DNA from: Pseudomonas sp. UBA1879 | GTDB taxonomy: Bacteria > Pseudomonadota > Gammaproteobacteria > Pseudomonadales > Pseudomonadaceae | Length of the DNA: 64,000 nucleotides | Assembly (NCBI RefSeq): GCF_002338065.1 | Contig: NZ_DDHJ01000011.1 | Location: forward strand, 62,001-126,000 | Reading direction: 5' to 3' | Shown: positions 15,900 to 24,110 of the stretch, one piece after another | Numbering within the stretch: the stretch's first letter is position 1 | Layout: every line of letters starts with the position of its first letter | The notes under the pieces: model-generated | The model's database searches: none | What the model was told of the DNA's origin: nothing | The model's input: the letters and a program-made list of their open reading frames with translations, nothing else | Made by a program: the position numbers and the translations under genes

Positions 15900-17585
15900 T
15901 CAGTTCTGTTTTTCCATTTGAGCACGCAGCAGGTCACCCAGCGTGGTAGGACCTGTGTTCTCAGCGGTTTCAGGCTTGCTACGCAGGCTCTGAATCGCTT
16001 CTTTCTCGTCTTCAACGTCTTTCGACTTGATGGACAAGCTGATCACGCGGCTCTTGCGATCAACGCTGATGATCTTCGCTTCGATCTCTTCGCCTTCTTT
16101 CAGAACGTTACGCGCGTCTTCAACGCGGTCACGGCTGATTTCGGAGGCTTTCAGAGTCGCTTCGATGTCATCGGCCAAGGTGATGATGGCGCCTTTGGCG
16201 TCAACTTCCTTGACAGTACCGCGAACGATAGCGCCTTTGTCGTTGACAGTGACGTACTCGGAGAACGGATCGCTTTCCAGTTGCTTGATACCCAGCGAGA
16301 TGCGCTCACGCTCTGGATCAACCGACAGGATGACGGTGTCGAGTTCGTCGCCCTTCTTGAAGCGACGTACGGCTTCTTCGCCCACTTCGTTCCAGGAAAT
16401 GTCGGACAGGTGAACCAGGCCGTCGATGCCGCCGTCCAGACCAATGAAGATACCGAAATCGGTGATCGACTTGATGGTGCCGGAGATCTTGTCACCCTTG
16501 TTGAACTGGCCAGAGAAATCTTCCCATGGGTTAGATTTGCACTGCTTGATGCCGAGGGAGATACGACGACGCTCTTCGTCGATGTCCAGGACCATGACTT
16601 CCACTTCGTCGCCGACTTGTACGACTTTCGAAGGGTGGATGTTTTTGTTGGTCCAGTCCATTTCGGAAACGTGTACCAGGCCTTCCACGCCTTCTTCCAG
16701 CTCTGCGAAGCAGCCGTAGTCGGTCAGGTTGGTGACACGCGCGGTCACGCGAGTGCCTTCTGGGTAACGTGCCTTGATAGCAACCCATGGGTCTTCGCCC
16801 AGCTGCTTCAGGCCCAGGGAAACACGATTGCGTTCACGATCGTACTTCAGGACTTTTACATCGATCTCATCGCCAACGTTGACGATTTCCGATGGATGCT
16901 TGATGCGCTTCCAGGCCATGTCGGTGATGTGCAGCAGGCCATCGACGCCACCCAGATCGACGAATGCGCCGTAATCGGTGAGGTTCTTGACGATACCTTT
17001 GACTTGCTGACCTTCCTGCAAGGATTCCAGCAGAGCTTCGCGCTCGGCACTGTTCTCGGCTTCCAGGACGCTGCGACGGGAAACGACAACGTTGTTGCGC
17101 TTCTGGTCCAGCTTGATGACCTTGAATTCCAGCTCTTTGCCTTCCAGGTGCGTGGTGTCGCGCACTGGACGAACGTCAACCAGAGAACCTGGCAGGAACG
17201 CACGGATGCCGTTAACGTCGACTGTGAAGCCGCCTTTAACCTTACCGTTGATAACGCCCTTGACCACTTCTTCGGCTGCGAAAGCGGCTTCCAGAACGAT
17301 CCAGCACTCAGCACGCTTGGCTTTTTCGCGGGACAGTTTGGTTTCGCCAAAGCCGTCTTCAACCGCGTCCAGCGCAACGTGTACTTCGTCGCCGACCTTG
17401 ATGGTCAGTTCGCCAGCATCGTTGTAGAACTGCTCGAGCGGGATGACGCCCTCGGACTTCAGGCCAGCGTGTACGGTAACCCAGTCGCCGTCGATGTCGA
17501 CAACGATACCGGTGATGATCGCACCCGGCTGAAGATTGAGGGTTTTCAGGCTTTCTTCAAAGAGTTCTGCAAAGCTTTCGCTCAT
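15900..17585 (-). CDS. rpsA: 30S ribosomal protein S1
   Basis: Ribosomal protein S1, 561 residues, needed to bring mRNA to the 30S subunit. Six S1/OB repeats are visible, with repeated patterns such as GAFVDLGGVDGLLHITDMAW, GCFAELEEGVEGLVHVSEMDW and GIFIGLDGGIDGLVHLSDISW. The N-terminal MSESFAELFEESLK contacts S2 on the ribosome. The start has AGGA upstream. The 121-base gap to cmk probably holds the rpsA promoter and leader where S1 autoregulation acts (inference). Strongly biased codon use leaves a long open frame on the opposite strand that is not a gene. Confidence 0.98.
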   Translation of the reverse strand: MSESFAELFEESLKTLNLQPGAIITGIVVDIDGDWVTVHAGLKSEGVIPLEQFYNDAGELTIKVGDEVHVALDAVEDGFGETKLSREKAKRAECWIVLEAAFAAEEVVKGVINGKVKGGFTVDVNGIRAFLPGSLVDVRPVRDTTHLEGKELEFKVIKLDQKRNNVVVSRRSVLEAENSAEREALLESLQEGQQVKGIVKNLTDYGAFVDLGGVDGLLHITDMAWKRIKHPSEIVNVGDEIDVKVLKYDRERNRVSLGLKQLGEDPWVAIKARYPEGTRVTARVTNLTDYGCFAELEEGVEGLVHVSEMDWTNKNIHPSKVVQVGDEVEVMVLDIDEERRRISLGIKQCKSNPWEDFSGQFNKGDKISGTIKSITDFGIFIGLDGGIDGLVHLSDISWNEVGEEAVRRFKKGDELDTVILSVDPERERISLGIKQLESDPFSEYVTVNDKGAIVRGTVKEVDAKGAIITLADDIEATLKASEISRDRVEDARNVLKEGEEIEAKIISVDRKSRVISLSIKSKDVEDEKEAIQSLRSKPETAENTGPTTLGDLLRAQMEKQN

Positions 17586-17706
17586 TTTAATTCCTGTTGA
17601 TAAAGGCGAAGAATCCGCCTATCTGCCACGCTCCAGACAACGTGGGTTTCGTTCATATGAAAGGAAGCCTGCGGGACTGTGACTGGTCTCCCACATGGCT
17701 CCTTGA

Positions 17707-18396
17707 TCATCCAGCAAGATCGCGAAGTGCGACTTCACTCAGGATGCGTTCCAGCACCTGCTCGATGGACAATTCGGTGGAATCCAGCTGGATGGCGTCA
17801 TGCGCCGGTTTGAGCGGGGCTACCGCTCGCTGGGTGTCGCGCTCGTCGCGGACACGTATCTCATCTAGCAGACTCGACAGACTAACATCGTCCCCTTTCG
17901 CCTTCAACTGCAAATATCGGCGTCGGGCACGCTCTTCGGCACTTGCCGTCAGGAAAACCTTCAGCGGCGCCGCGGGGAACACCACTGTTCCCATGTCTCG
18001 CCCATCCGCAATCAGGCCCGGAAACTCCTGAAACGCGCGCTGGCGCTGGAGCAAAGCTTCGCGCACTGCCGGCAGTGAAGCCACCTGCGAAGCGCCACTG
18101 CCGATCTGCTCATTGCGGATGGCCAGGGTCACTTCTTCGCCTTCGAGGATGATGCGTTGGCCGTGGTCGCCAGTCGCCGCCTCGAACTGCACGTCCAGGT
18201 GAGCGGCCAACAGCTTGAGCGCTTCTTCGTTGGTCAGGTCGACCCCATGATTACGGGCCGCGAATGCCAGCAGTCGATACAGCGCACCTGAATCCAGCAG
18301 GCACCACCCTAGACGCTTGGCCAGCAGACCCGCCACCGTCCCCTTTCCGGAACCGCTTGGTCCGTCGATCGTAATGACCGGAGCTTGAACTTTCAC
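17707..18396 (-). CDS. cmk: cytidylate kinase
   Basis: Phosphorylates CMP and dCMP to the diphosphates; 229 residues, the normal length. The P-loop is IDGPSGSGKGTVAG, the CMP-binding part follows, and DGRDMGTVVFP and RARRRYLQL mark the NMP-binding and lid regions. The GTG start at 18396 overlaps the TGA of the tyrA-aroA gene (GTGA) and has AGAGGGG upstream. The conserved order tyrA/aroA-cmk-rpsA supports one operon feeding cmk expression. Confidence 0.95.
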   Translation of the reverse strand: MKVQAPVITIDGPSGSGKGTVAGLLAKRLGWCLLDSGALYRLLAFAARNHGVDLTNEEALKLLAAHLDVQFEAATGDHGQRIILEGEEVTLAIRNEQIGSGASQVASLPAVREALLQRQRAFQEFPGLIADGRDMGTVVFPAAPLKVFLTASAEERARRRYLQLKAKGDDVSLSSLLDEIRVRDERDTQRAVAPLKPAHDAIQLDSTELSIEQVLERILSEVALRDLAG

Positions 18397-20633
18397 GATT
18401 GCCCCTCTTGCGCTACACGAATACCCACCTGGCCGCACAGCGCCAGGAAATTGGGGAATGAAGTCGTCACATTGGCGCAGTCCCGGATACGGATCGGAGC
18501 TGACGCGCGCAACGACGCAATACTGAACGCCATGGCGATACGATGATCGCCATGGCCATTGACTTCGCCCCCACCGAGCTTACCGCCTTCAATAATGATG
18601 CCATCGGCGGTGGGTTCAACCTTGATGCCCAAAGCGACCAGACCATCGGCCATGACCTGGATGCGATCGGACTCCTTGACGCGCAACGCTTGCGCCCCCC
18701 GCAACACCGTACGCCCTTCGGCACAGGCAGCGGCTATAAAGATCGCTGGAAACTCGTCGATGGCCAAGGGCACCAGGGCCGCAGGGATCACGACACCCTT
18801 GAGCGGGGCGTGACGCACGTGCACGTCGGCCACCGGTTCGCCACCCACTTCCCGCAGGTTCTGCACCGACAGGTCTGCCCCCATCAAGCGCAGAATGTCG
18901 ATCACGCCGGTGCGCGTCGGGTTGACGCCCACGTGCTCAAGCACCAGATCTGAGCCCTTGGCAATTGATGCCGCCACCAAAAAAAACGCCGCAGAAGAGA
19001 TGTCGGCCGGCACTTCGATACGCGTCGCTTTGAGTGTGCTACCCGCTTCGACAGACGCCGTCGCACCGTTGCCGCCTACTGGATAACCGAAACCACGGAG
19101 CATCCGCTCGGTGTGATCGCGGGTGGGGGCAGGCTCGGTCACCGTTGTCGTGCCATCGGCATACAGCCCGGCCAGCAGCAGGCAGGATTTGACCTGCGCG
19201 CTGGCCACAGGCATCACATAACGGATGCCTGTGAGGGACTGCCCCCCACGAATGGTCAGCGGCGGTCGGCCCTGCGCAGCGGTATCGATCACGGCGCCCA
19301 TTTCACGCAGCGGCTTTGCCACGCGGTCCATGGGACGTCTGGACAATGACGCATCTCCCGTCAGGACGCTGTCGAAACCCTGGGCAGCCAATAAGCCAGC
19401 GAGCAAGCGCATCGACGTGCCGGAGTTGCCCAGGTAAATCGGACCGGGCGCAGGCTTCAGCCCATTGAGGCCGACACCATGAATGGTCAGCCGACCGTGG
19501 TGCGGACCTTCGATGACCACGCCCATGTCGCGAAAGGCCTGCAAGGTCGCCAACGCGTCTTCGCCTTCAAGGAAGCCTTCGACTTCGGTGGTGCCTTCCG
19601 CAAGTGAGCCCAGCATGATCGCCCGATGGGAAATCGACTTGTCGCCTGGCACACGAATCTTCCCTCGGACGCTACCGCCCGGCTGACCAACAAAGGTCAG
19701 GTGGTCGGCGGCGGCCTTATCGACATAGGCGCGGCGCGCGAGGATGTTACCAAAATGTTCCCGCGCGACCCGGGCCCGGGTGAACACACCGAGCAACTGA
19801 TGGCCATCGCCCGCATCCACCGCATCGCGCAGCGCGTCCAGGTCGTGGCGGAAGGTGTCCAGCGTACGCAGCACTGCCTCGCGATTGGCCAGGAAGATGT
19901 CGTGCCACATCACCGGGTCGCTTCCGGCGATACGGGTGAAGTCACGGAAACCGCCCGCGGCGTAGCGAAAGATTTCGAGGTTTTCATTACGCTTGGCCAG
20001 CGAGTCCACGAGACCAAACGCCAGCAAGTGAGGCAGATGACTGGTCGCGGCCAACACTTCGTCGTGTCGCTCGACCTGCATATGTTCGACATCGGCCCCC
20101 AGCGCAGACCACATGCGATCGACCAATGCCAACGCCTGGGGATCTGTGTCAGGCAGCGGCGTGAGGATGACCTTGTGACGGCGGAACAGCTGCGCGTTCG
20201 ACGCCTCGACCCCGCTCTGCTCGGAACCGGCAATCGGGTGGCCTGGCACGAAGCGCGCGGGCGTCGTTCCGAACACCTCACGGGCGGCGCGCACGACATT
20301 GCCCTTGGCGCTGCCCACGTCCGTCAGCACAGCATCACCCAGGTCGAGGGTTGCCAGTACGCCGAGCAGTTTTTCCATGGCCAGGATCGGCACGGCCAAT
20401 TGAATGACATCGGCACCGACGCAGGCGGTAGCAAGGTCTTCACAGCGATCGACGACACCCAGTTCGACGGCCAGCTTGCGCGACTGTGGATCGAGATCGA
20501 CGCCGACCACCTCGCGACACAGGCCGCTTTCTTTAAGGCCCTTGGCGAACGAACCTCCGATCAAACCGAGGCCGACCACCACCAGGCGGCCGATCATAGG
20601 CGCAGTCGATTGCACTGCCGTGACATCAACCAC
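18393..20633 (-). CDS. aroA: bifunctional prephenate dehydrogenase / 3-phosphoshikimate 1-carboxyvinyltransferase (TyrA-AroA fusion)
   Basis: Fused enzyme of 746 residues. Residues 1-300 form a TyrA domain (NAD motif VVVGLGLIGGSFAKGL, active-site GHPIAGSEQSG) that converts prephenate towards tyrosine. Residues 310-746 are EPSP synthase (GDKSISHRAIMLGS, LGNSGTSMRLLAG, VKESDRIQVMADGL), the sixth step of the shikimate pathway. The fusion is usual in Pseudomonas. The GTG start at 20633 overlaps the end of hisC by 8 bases; an internal ATG at 20597 just before the Rossmann strand is an alternative. The aromatic order pheA-hisC-tyrA/aroA is conserved. Confidence 0.95.
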   Translation of the reverse strand: MVDVTAVQSTAPMIGRLVVVGLGLIGGSFAKGLKESGLCREVVGVDLDPQSRKLAVELGVVDRCEDLATACVGADVIQLAVPILAMEKLLGVLATLDLGDAVLTDVGSAKGNVVRAAREVFGTTPARFVPGHPIAGSEQSGVEASNAQLFRRHKVILTPLPDTDPQALALVDRMWSALGADVEHMQVERHDEVLAATSHLPHLLAFGLVDSLAKRNENLEIFRYAAGGFRDFTRIAGSDPVMWHDIFLANREAVLRTLDTFRHDLDALRDAVDAGDGHQLLGVFTRARVAREHFGNILARRAYVDKAAADHLTFVGQPGGSVRGKIRVPGDKSISHRAIMLGSLAEGTTEVEGFLEGEDALATLQAFRDMGVVIEGPHHGRLTIHGVGLNGLKPAPGPIYLGNSGTSMRLLAGLLAAQGFDSVLTGDASLSRRPMDRVAKPLREMGAVIDTAAQGRPPLTIRGGQSLTGIRYVMPVASAQVKSCLLLAGLYADGTTTVTEPAPTRDHTERMLRGFGYPVGGNGATASVEAGSTLKATRIEVPADISSAAFFLVAASIAKGSDLVLEHVGVNPTRTGVIDILRLMGADLSVQNLREVGGEPVADVHVRHAPLKGVVIPAALVPLAIDEFPAIFIAAACAEGRTVLRGAQALRVKESDRIQVMADGLVALGIKVEPTADGIIIEGGKLGGGEVNGHGDHRIAMAFSIASLRASAPIRIRDCANVTTSFPNFLALCGQVGIRVAQEGQS

Positions 20634-21738
20634 GCGCCAGAACCTTGCTCAAGGCCTCAAGGAAGCGGTCGTTCTCGGCAGACAATCCAATGCTGACCCG
20701 CAGGTGGTTAGGCATGCCGTAACCTGCCACCGGCCGAACGATCACGCCTTCGCGCAGCAAACCTTCGTAAACCGAAGCGGCTTCTCGGCCCAGATCCACC
20801 GCGATGAAGTTGGCCCTGGACGGAATCCAGCCCAGGCCCATTCGACGCAGGCCCTCCTCCAGCTGAGCCATGCCGGCTTCGTTCAGGCGACGGCTTTCTG
20901 CAACAAACTCAACGTCGTCCAATGCGGCGCAGGCGCCGACCAGCGCAAGGCTGTTCACATTGAATGGCTGACGAACGCGGTTCAGCACATCCGCCACGAC
21001 CGGCGACGACAGGCCGTATCCCACGCGCAACGACGCCAGCCCGTAGGCTTTGGAAAACGTGCGCGAGACGAGCAGATTCGGATGATCGGCCAGAAAACTC
21101 AGGCCGTCTGGCAGCTCGGAACCTGAGGCGTATTCGATGTAGGCCTCGTCCAACACAACCAGCACGTTTTCGGGCACGGCAGCAAGGAAATCGGTCAGCG
21201 CCTGGGGGCCGAACCAGGTGCCGGTTGGGTTGTTCGGGTTGGCGATGAACACCACCCGGGTGTGGCTGTCGATGGACGCGAGCATCGCTGTGAGGTCATG
21301 CCCCCAATCCTTGGCTTTCGCCACACGGGCACCGGCGCCCACGGCCTGAGTGACGATCGGGTAAATCGCAAAGGCGTGTTCACTGAACACCGCGTTCAGT
21401 CCGGGGGCCAGGTAGGCGCGCGCGACGATTTCAAGAATGTCGTTGGAACCGTTGCCCAGCGTGACCTGATTCGGCTGGACACCGCAGCGCTCGGACAACC
21501 GCTGTTTAAGGTCGAAGCCGTTGCCATCGGGGTAACGGGTCAATTCGGCCAGTGCATCACGAATCGCTGATAGCGCCTTGGGGCTGCCGCCCAGCGGATT
21601 TTCATTGCTGGCCAGCTTGATGATGCGAGCCGGATCGATATCCAGTTCACGTGCCAGCTCGTCCACCGGTTTGCCGGGAACGTAAGGCGAAAGTTTTTGC
21701 ACACCGGCCTGCGCCAGCGCGAGGAAGTCGCCGCTCAT
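20626..21738 (-). CDS. hisC: histidinol-phosphate / aromatic aminotransferase
   Basis: Fold-type I PLP aminotransferase of 370 residues. The PLP lysine is in SRTFSKAYGLASLRVGY, with the substrate-side motif ANPNNPTGTWF and the Asp in VLDEAYIEY. It corresponds to HisC2 (PA3165). Its place between pheA and tyrA/aroA suggests that it mainly serves phenylalanine and tyrosine synthesis, although the family accepts imidazole-acetol phosphate. The gene overlaps the next gene by 8 bases. A 91-base gap separates it from pheA. Confidence 0.93.
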   Translation of the reverse strand: MSGDFLALAQAGVQKLSPYVPGKPVDELARELDIDPARIIKLASNENPLGGSPKALSAIRDALAELTRYPDGNGFDLKQRLSERCGVQPNQVTLGNGSNDILEIVARAYLAPGLNAVFSEHAFAIYPIVTQAVGAGARVAKAKDWGHDLTAMLASIDSHTRVVFIANPNNPTGTWFGPQALTDFLAAVPENVLVVLDEAYIEYASGSELPDGLSFLADHPNLLVSRTFSKAYGLASLRVGYGLSSPVVADVLNRVRQPFNVNSLALVGACAALDDVEFVAESRRLNEAGMAQLEEGLRRMGLGWIPSRANFIAVDLGREAASVYEGLLREGVIVRPVAGYGMPNHLRVSIGLSAENDRFLEALSKVLARG

Positions 21739-21829
21739 TTACCGCATTACCTCTTCAAATATTGCTTGGCTCGTTGCTGCGAAGCGCAGGTTCCAGTCCG
21801 GGCGCCCCAACACTCGGGGCACCCGCCAA

Positions 21830-22924
21830 TCAGAGAACTGCCTTCGGATAAGAACCCAGCACCTTGAGAGCCACCGCTTCCTGGCTGATGCGCTCCAGTA
21901 CTGCCTTGATCAATGGATCGCGGTAATGACCGACGAAATCGATGAAGAACACGTAGGTCCATTTACCGCTGCGCGACGGCCGGGTCTCGATGCGGGTCAG
22001 GTCGATTCCGTTGTCGTGGAAAGGCACCAGCAGCTCGTGCAATGCGCCCGGCTTGTTGCTCATCGACACGATGATCGATGTCTTGTCGTCACCGGTCGGC
22101 GGCACTTCCTGATTGCCGATCATCAAGAAGCGCGTCGCGTTGTCCGGACGGTCTTCGATCTTTTCGGCAATGCGTGTGAGGCTGTACAGGCCAGCCGCCA
22201 TGTCGCCGGCAATGGCAGCGGAGTTCCACTCACCCTTCACGCGCTTGGCCGCTTCGGCATTGCTGGAAACCGCCACGCGCTCGACGTTCGGGTAGTGGGC
22301 GTCGAGCCACTTGCGGCACTGCGCCAGCGACTGAGCGTGGGAATAGATGCGGCTGATGCTGTCGGTCTTGGTGTTTTCGCCCACCAACAAATGGTGGTGA
22401 ATACGCAATTCGACTTCGCCGCAGATGACCATGTCATGTTCGAGGAAACTGTCCAACGTGTGGTTAACCGCGCCTTCGGTGGAGTTCTCCACCGGGACCA
22501 CGCCGAAGTTGACCGCGCCCGCGGCCACTTCGCGGAACACTTCGTCGATGGCGGCCATCGGCTTGCTGATCACGGCATGGCCGAAGTGCTTCAGCGCCGC
22601 TGCCTGGGTAAAGGTACCTTCCGGGCCGAGGTAAGCCACCTTGAGCGGCTGCTCCAAAGCCAGGCAGGACGACATGATTTCACGGAACAGACGCGCCATT
22701 TCTTCGTTGCTGAGCGGGCCGCGATTACGCTCCATGACCCGTTTCAGCACCGCCGCTTCGCGCTCCGGCCGATAGAACACCGGCTCCTCGCCTTCAGCCA
22801 GACTGGCCATCTTCACACGTGCCACTTCCTGCGCGCAGCGAGCACGTTCGCTGATCAGCTCCAGAACCTTTTCGTCCAGGCTGTCGATGCGGACGCGCAG
22901 CGCCTTGAGTTCTTGCTCAGACAT
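21830..22924 (-). CDS. pheA: bifunctional chorismate mutase / prephenate dehydratase (P-protein)
   Basis: Two steps from chorismate to phenylpyruvate in one 364-residue protein. The AroQ mutase domain is at residues 1-90 (LKALRVRIDSLDEKVLELIS). The prephenate dehydratase domain is at 95-275 (VAYLGPEGTFTQAAALKHFG, VVPVENSTEGAVNHTLD, TRFLMIG). An ACT regulatory domain at 280-360 carries the Phe-binding ETRPSR and GALHELL motifs, so feedback inhibition by phenylalanine is expected. The start codon shares a base with the serC stop (TGATG), indicating translational coupling. Confidence 0.96.
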   Translation of the reverse strand: MSEQELKALRVRIDSLDEKVLELISERARCAQEVARVKMASLAEGEEPVFYRPEREAAVLKRVMERNRGPLSNEEMARLFREIMSSCLALEQPLKVAYLGPEGTFTQAAALKHFGHAVISKPMAAIDEVFREVAAGAVNFGVVPVENSTEGAVNHTLDSFLEHDMVICGEVELRIHHHLLVGENTKTDSISRIYSHAQSLAQCRKWLDAHYPNVERVAVSSNAEAAKRVKGEWNSAAIAGDMAAGLYSLTRIAEKIEDRPDNATRFLMIGNQEVPPTGDDKTSIIVSMSNKPGALHELLVPFHDNGIDLTRIETRPSRSGKWTYVFFIDFVGHYRDPLIKAVLERISQEAVALKVLGSYPKAVL

Positions 22925-24009
22925 CAGCCATGTTCCTTCTCGAATTCGGCCATGTACGCCACCAGTGCTTCGACGGCGTCCAGGCCCAGTGCGTTGTAAA
23001 TCGAGGCGCGCATGCCACCCACCGAGCGGTGCCCCTTGAGATTGAGCAGCGCGCGCTCTTCTGCACCGGCCAGGAACGCCTTGTCGAGACGTTCGTCCGC
23101 CAGGCGGAACGGCACGTTCATCCAGGAACGGGCGTTGTGGCTGATCGGGTTGGTGTAGAAGTCGCTGCCGTCAATGAAGCCGTACAGGCGATCCTTCTTC
23201 GCCCGGTTACGCTTCTCCATGGCGTCGACGCCGCCCTGCTCCTTGAGCCATTCGAAAACCAGACCCGACAAGTACCAGGAATAGGTGGCCGGGGTGTTGT
23301 ACATCGAGGCGTTGTCGGCCGAGACCTTGTAATTGAGCATGGTCGGGCAACTGCTGCGGGCGCGACCGAGGAGGTCTTCGCGAACGATCACCACCACCAG
23401 GCCGCTCGGGCCGATGTTTTTCTGAGCCCCGGCGTAGATCAGGCCGAACTGCGAGACATCGGTCGGGCGCGACAGAATGTCGGACGACATGTCCACCACC
23501 AGCGGAACATCGCCGGTTTCAGGCACCCAGTCGAACTGCAGACCGCCGATGGTTTCGTTGGAGGCGTAATGCACGTAAGCCGCATTCTTCGTCAGGTTCC
23601 ACTCGTTCTGACCCGGAATCGCCAGGTAGTCGAACGGTTTGGCGCTGGCGGCAACGTTGACGTGACCGAAGCGGCGGGCCTCCTCGATGGCTTTCTTCGA
23701 CCAGATACCGGTTTCGATGTAATCGGCAGTGCCGTTTTCCGGCAGCAGATTGAGCGGAATCTCGGCGAACTGCTGACTGGCGCCACCTTGCAGGAACAGG
23801 ATTTTGTAGTTGGAGGGGACGGACAGCAGCTCACGCAGGTCCTGCTCGGCCTTTTCCGCGATGGCGGTGTAGTCATCGCTGCGATGGCTCATCTCCATCA
23901 CTGACAAGCCCTTGCCGTGCCAATCCAGCATTTCGGCCTGGGCGCGTTGCAGAACAGCATCAGGAAGCGCGGCAGGACCGGCGCAGAAGTTAAAGGCTCG
24001 CTTGCTCAT
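22924..24009 (-). CDS. serC: phosphoserine aminotransferase
   Basis: PLP enzyme of 361 residues in serine synthesis, also used for 3-hydroxy-4-phospho-hydroxy-alpha-oxobutyrate in pyridoxal phosphate synthesis. The PLP lysine is in YAGAQKNIGPSGL and the N-terminus FNFCAGPAALPDAVL is typical. The start ATG 24009 is preceded by GAGAGTGG; an upstream in-frame extension to 24075 has no family support. It lies 101 bases downstream of gyrA and overlaps pheA, the conserved gammaproteobacterial serC-pheA arrangement. Confidence 0.96.
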   Translation of the reverse strand: MSKRAFNFCAGPAALPDAVLQRAQAEMLDWHGKGLSVMEMSHRSDDYTAIAEKAEQDLRELLSVPSNYKILFLQGGASQQFAEIPLNLLPENGTADYIETGIWSKKAIEEARRFGHVNVAASAKPFDYLAIPGQNEWNLTKNAAYVHYASNETIGGLQFDWVPETGDVPLVVDMSSDILSRPTDVSQFGLIYAGAQKNIGPSGLVVVIVREDLLGRARSSCPTMLNYKVSADNASMYNTPATYSWYLSGLVFEWLKEQGGVDAMEKRNRAKKDRLYGFIDGSDFYTNPISHNARSWMNVPFRLADERLDKAFLAGAEERALLNLKGHRSVGGMRASIYNALGLDAVEALVAYMAEFEKEHG

Positions 24010-24075
24010 ATCCACTCTCGTCAACTCGTAGAATTCGAAACGGCCATCGCCAACACGCCTGCTGGCTAAAGCCAA

Positions 24076-24096
24076 GAGGGCCCGTCAAGGGCCCTC
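24076..24096. repeat. GC-rich hairpin in the gyrA-serC gap
   Basis: GAGGGCCC-GTCAA-GGGCCCTC, a perfect 8-base stem between the gyrA stop (24111) and serC start. There is no T tract, so it may slow rather than end transcription. Confidence 0.5.
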
Positions 24097-24110
24097 GAAA
24101 ACAACGTCTA

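Noticed and set aside
15885..17600. 571-codon open frame on the plus strand opposite rpsA
   Set aside because: It mirrors the rpsA codon bias and has no ribosome site or recognisable domain, while rpsA is certain on the other strand.
19626..20696. 356-codon plus-strand frame opposite tyrA-aroA, and similar long frames opposite pheA, serC and gyrA
   Set aside because: High-GC antisense shadows; composition is His/Arg/Gln-rich without family features.
24076..24096. gyrA-serC hairpin as an intrinsic terminator
   Set aside because: Stem is strong but no T tract follows on the minus strand, so it is listed as a hairpin only.
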